DNA from: Myxococcota bacterium
GTDB lineage: Bacteria > Myxococcota_A > UBA9160 > SMWR01
Assembly (NCBI GenBank): GCA_039030075.1
Contig: JBCCEW010000004.1
Coordinates: 213,826 to 277,825 of the forward strand
Length of the DNA: 64,000 nt
Reading direction: 5' to 3'
Both the position numbers and the translations under genes were made by a program. Below are positions 61,132 to 64,000 of this stretch, one piece after another (within the stretch, counting starts at the first letter, position 1; each line of letters begins with the position of its first letter). Under the pieces are notes generated by a model that was not told the origin of the DNA, did not search any database, and saw only the letters and a program-made list of their open reading frames with translations.

Positions 61132-61895
61132 GAGGATTCCTCGGAACGGATCGGCGCGGCGGCCGACCCCTTCGTTGCGTGGGATGGGTTCTGCGTCGTG
61201 GAATGGGAAACGGGAATGCCCAGGTAGGCGAGGTAGGTGCGCGTCAGCTCGGTGGCGAGGTCTTCGTCGCTGAGCTGGAAGGCGCCGGAACGCATCTCGC
61301 CGAACAACATGGTGTTGTCGAGGGTGCTGAAGACGAGGGTCATGCCGAAGGCGGCGGCGCGCGCCGGATCGGGATGCGCGATCTCGTCCGGATGGGCGAG
61401 CAGGAGTTCGGAGAGCCCCTCGCTCACACGGTGGGAGAGGCGCTCGCGTCGCGCCTGAAAGCTCGGGTCGACGTGGTTGCGCATCACGAAGGCGCGGATC
61501 AGCCCGCCCTGATCGCGGTAGATCTCGACGAGGAAGCGAACCACCGCATCGATGATCTCGGCCACCGAGGCGCCCGCCCATCGGGACGGGTCCAGCGCTT
61601 CGTCCGCGGTGGCCAGCGCCTGCTGGACGTAGCGCTCGTACAGGGCGTGCAGCAGGGCGCTCTTGTCGTCGAAGCGGCTGTAGAAGGCGCCCACCGATGA
61701 GCCGGCGCGCGACACGATCTCGGAGATCGGGGTGTCGTCGAAGCCCTTCTCACCGACCAGCTGCTCGGCGGCGTCGAGGATGCGCTCGAGGGTTTCCTGG
61801 CTGCGCGCCTGCTGGGGCGGGCGGACCCAGCGCAGGGGGGTCGCGCTTGTCGTGTCGGCGCCGCGCGGCGGTCGTGAATCCGATGTGTCAGCCAT
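61128..61895 (-). CDS. TetR-family regulator of the diiron oxygenase
   Basis: 255 aa. The HTH spans about residues 45-80 (ISEIVSRAGSSVGAFYSRFDDKSALL). The N-terminal ~25 residues are Pro/Arg-rich and disordered, and the C-terminal tail is Ser/Pro-rich. AGGA lies 7 nt before the ATG. It overlaps the diiron gene by 4 nt. A large palindrome 50 nt upstream is its likely operator. Confidence 0.87.
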
Positions 61896-61944
61896 GCTGG
61901 GTCCTGCTCTCGCGGCGTGATCGGCTCGCCGCGGCTTCGCTGAA

Positions 61945-61968
61945 TCAGAATACGAATTCTAATTCTGA
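61945..61968. promoter_or_regulatory. 24-bp TetR-type palindrome
   Basis: The 24-bp site starts TCAGAAT and ends ATTCTGA around a GAATTC core; 20 of 24 positions are symmetric. It sits 50 nt upstream of the TetR ATG and about 200 nt before the CoA-transferase gene. An AT-rich palindrome in this GC-rich genome is a strong operator candidate. Confidence 0.65.
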
Positions 61969-61987
61969 AAAGGACGGCCCGCCACCC

Positions 61988-61997
61988 GATTCGAATC
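61988..61997. promoter_or_regulatory. Second small palindrome in the same control region
   Basis: GATTCGAATC is a perfect 10-bp palindrome, 19 nt from the larger one. It may be a half-strength second operator or chance. It shares the GAAT element with the first site. Confidence 0.35.
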
Positions 61998-62170
61998 AGA
62001 AAATGTCCTATTCCCGCGGGGCGGTTCCGCCGAAACTGGCCGATACTGGTGGGAAGCCACCCGACCGGGTGCGACCCGGCGCGGCAGCCAGCAACACGCG
62101 ACAGAGTCGCCCGAGACCGCTCCTACAATGAGGCGGCTTCGAGCATCCAACGCATCCGAGGGGGGAGGCC

Positions 62171-63463
62171 ATGGAGGAGCTGAGCGCCGGCGCCGCGGCA
62201 GACCGCGTACACGGGACCGACTCCGTCGTCGTACCGCTCGGGCCGGGGCAGCCGGCCGCCTTCCTGCACGCACTCGGCGAACGGCCGCGCTTCGAGCGAC
62301 TGGTCGTGTTCGCATCGCTCCTGATCGATCTGTTTCCTCTGTTCGCGCGGCCCGGCGTGCGCTTGCTTTCGGGCTTCTACGGCCCGGCGGAACGCGCCCT
62401 GCGCGACGCGGGTCACGACGTGCACTTCGTGCCCGCCGACTTCCGCCGCTTCACGAAGATCGCCCGCAAGATGTCCGCACGGGTGATGGCGACGGCGGCG
62501 ACGCCCCCCGACTCCGATGGCTGGTGCTCCCTGTCCCTGCACGCCGGTGCCACCGTCGATGAACTGCTGCGCGCCGGCCGCGACCCGGAGCGACTGCTCA
62601 TGGTCGAAGCCAACCCGAAGCTGCCGCGCACGCTGGGGTTGGGCGAGTCGCGTCATGCCCTGCACGTCGACGACATCGACGTGCTGATCGCCTCGGATCG
62701 TGAGCCGCCGGTGCTACCCGACGCCCGCTCGCGCGACGTCGAGCGCGCGATCGCCGGCCATGCGGCGCGCTTCATTCCCGAGGGCGCCACCCTGCAGACG
62801 GGCATCGGCGGAATTCCCGACGCGGTGGCCGCGATCCTCGCCGAACGCGACGGCGGCGGGTACGGCATCCACTCGGAGATGTTCACGACGGGCCTCATGA
62901 AGCTCCACCAGGCGGGAAAGATCACCAACGACCGCAAAGGGCTGAACGACGGCTACTCGATCTGCACCTTCGCGATGGGCACCCGCGAGATGTACGACTG
63001 GCTCGAGGGCGAGGGGCAGGACCTCGTGCGCTTCCTCCCGGTCGACGATGTGAACACGCCGTCGCTGATCGCCCAGAACCGGCGCATGGTCTCGATCAAT
63101 GGAGCGCTCTCGGTGGACCTCGTGGGTCAGGTGGTCGCCGACCACCTCGGCGGCCGCGAGTACTCGGGAATCGGCGGCCACGAGGACTTCGTGATGGGCG
63201 CGTCGTTCTCCGAAGAAGGGCGGTCGCTGATCTGTCTGCCCTCGACCGCCGGCGGTGAGGATGGCTTCGTGTCGCGGATCGTCTCCGAGTTCACGCCCAC
63301 CACCTGCATCACCACGCCACGGCACCAGGTGGACGTGGTGGTGACCGAACAGGGTGCGGCGGAGCTCGCGGGCTTGACGACGAAGCAGCGGCGCGACGCG
63401 CTGATCGCGATCGCCCATCCCGACGCACGCGACGCCCTCGCGCGGGCAGCGGCCCGCGACTAG
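62171..63463 (+). CDS. Acetyl-CoA hydrolase/CoA-transferase family protein
   Basis: 430 aa. The family signatures are ATLQTGIGGIPDAVAA, GIHSEMFTTGLMKLHQAG (with the catalytic Glu), NGALSVDLVGQVVAD and YSGIGGHEDFVMGAS, as in 4-hydroxybutyrate CoA-transferase or acetyl-CoA hydrolase. It transfers CoA between carboxylates via a glutamyl-CoA thioester. GGGGGAGG precedes the ATG. It is divergent from the TetR-diiron pair and may share the palindromic control region. It converges on the Rieske gene with 13 nt between stops. Confidence 0.9.
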   Translation: MEELSAGAAADRVHGTDSVVVPLGPGQPAAFLHALGERPRFERLVVFASLLIDLFPLFARPGVRLLSGFYGPAERALRDAGHDVHFVPADFRRFTKIARKMSARVMATAATPPDSDGWCSLSLHAGATVDELLRAGRDPERLLMVEANPKLPRTLGLGESRHALHVDDIDVLIASDREPPVLPDARSRDVERAIAGHAARFIPEGATLQTGIGGIPDAVAAILAERDGGGYGIHSEMFTTGLMKLHQAGKITNDRKGLNDGYSICTFAMGTREMYDWLEGEGQDLVRFLPVDDVNTPSLIAQNRRMVSINGALSVDLVGQVVADHLGGREYSGIGGHEDFVMGASFSEEGRSLICLPSTAGGEDGFVSRIVSEFTPTTCITTPRHQVDVVVTEQGAAELAGLTTKQRRDALIAIAHPDARDALARAAARD

Positions 63464-63476
63464 CCCTACGCGCGAC

Positions 63477-64000
63477 TCAGCGCTTCGCAGCGGGCAACGC
63501 CCAGAGATGGCCGTCGCGCTGCTCGAGCCGCGGAGCCGATGCGAGGCGCAAGCGCTCGTGTCCGTCGCAGCCGCGCCCGCTGCGTACATCGAAGGCGTAG
63601 CCGTGCCAGGGACAGATCACGCGACCCGACTCGATCGGCGCGGCGTCGAGGGGTCCGAGGGCGTGGGGGCAGAGCGCGTCGAATGCGAGCCAGTTGTCCT
63701 CGTCGCGCCACACCACCACTGGCCGGCCCCCGACCTCCACGCGTAGCGGTACCCGCGACGCGAGTGCATCGACCGGTCCGAGGTCCACGGCGTCGGGCGC
63801 CAGAGCGCCGCGCCCGGGCCCGTCGAGCAACCAGGAGCGACGCTGCATCATGGCCTCGTCTTCGTCCCAGAGCTGGGTGTAGAGCGCGACGTAGCGCTCG
63901 CCGAAGGCGTCGACGCGCTCGGCTGGCACGTCGGGCAGACAAAACTCGACCTCGATGTCGGTGTGGGCGGCGTCGACCGGATCGAGCGAGGTCCAGATCT
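63477..64000 (-). CDS. Rieske [2Fe-2S] protein, 5' part beyond the window
   Basis: Partial CDS; the frame stays open to the right edge, so the N-terminus is missing. The visible C-terminal ~100 residues form a Rieske domain with the ligands CPH (FDALCPHALG) and CPWH (VICPWHGYAFD) separated by 17 residues, fitting the CXH-X(15-17)-CXXH pattern. Preceding it is a segment reading SLDPVDAAHTDIEVEFCLPD, which resembles the end of an oxygenase-like domain rather than a start. A GTG at 63929 could instead be a true start giving a 150-aa ferredoxin. Electron transfer role. Confidence 0.75.
   Translation of the reverse strand, partial: IWTSLDPVDAAHTDIEVEFCLPDVPAERVDAFGERYVALYTQLWDEDEAMMQRRSWLLDGPGRGALAPDAVDLGPVDALASRVPLRVEVGGRPVVVWRDEDNWLAFDALCPHALGPLDAAPIESGRVICPWHGYAFDVRSGRGCDGHERLRLASAPRLEQRDGHLWALPAAKR

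Overview
The window is 64 kb of very GC-rich DNA (GC3-biased codons throughout, short intergenic gaps, many GTG/TTG starts next to good ribosome binding sites). I count 57 protein genes and see no rRNA, tRNA, CRISPR array, insertion sequence or prophage. A tripartite RND pump with a lipoprotein adaptor, several lipobox or Tat signal peptides, an outer-compartment multihaem cytochrome and a Pst phosphate transporter point to a diderm bacterium. The mix of luciferase-like (LLM) flavoenzymes, SDRs, SnoaL/KSI-like folds, FATP-type ligases and MMPL/RND exporters resembles what is seen in uncultured high-GC deltaproteobacterial, Myxococcota-like or Binatota-like lineages. That placement is an impression, not a demonstration.

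Layout. 0.1-8.4 kb: a Tat-lipoprotein amidase, a TetR-adaptor-RND efflux operon with a visible operator, and a beta-CASP metallo-RNase-like protein. 8.6-17.2 kb: a KSI-like protein, then a sulfonate module. Sulfoacetaldehyde acetyltransferase (xsc), a class III omega-amino acid aminotransferase and a membrane protein fused to a spermidine-synthase-like domain run leftward, and acetate kinase runs divergently to the right. Together they suggest taurine -> sulfoacetaldehyde -> acetyl phosphate + sulfite -> acetate + ATP. 17.3-37.8 kb: an accessory catabolic region with a FATP-like ligase, four LLM oxidoreductases, five SDRs, an EthD protein, an enoyl-CoA hydratase, an amidohydrolase-fold protein without its metal ligands, a DegT-family enzyme with His in place of the PLP lysine, a second SnoaL-like protein, a secreted SurE and a stand-alone ATP sulfurylase.

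38-45.5 kb: a TetR/FAD-monooxygenase pair, a divergent octahaem cytochrome c lipoprotein with TPRs, a lipoprotein plus DUF4105-like permuted-papain pair, and a Cys-Cys membrane protein behind a textbook MerR-type promoter with a 19-bp spacer. 45.6-53.2 kb: a VOC protein, a CPA antiporter with a TrkA-N domain, a dienelactone hydrolase/enoyl-CoA hydratase/esterase run and an MMPL exporter. 53.2-59.9 kb: a small anchored protein resembling the end of lipase chaperones, a ThDP enzyme, an aldo/keto reductase with ferredoxin domain, and a compact pstSCAB operon with four overlapping frames and no phoU in view. 60-64 kb: an AurF-like diiron oxygenase with its TetR regulator and a 24-bp operator, a CoA-transferase and the 3' part of a Rieske protein running off the right edge.

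The most notable items are the xsc/aminotransferase/ackA arrangement, the His-type DegT enzyme lacking Fe-S cysteines, the MerR-type promoter with no merR in view, the diiron N-oxygenase-like gene with its operator, and the degenerate amidohydrolase.
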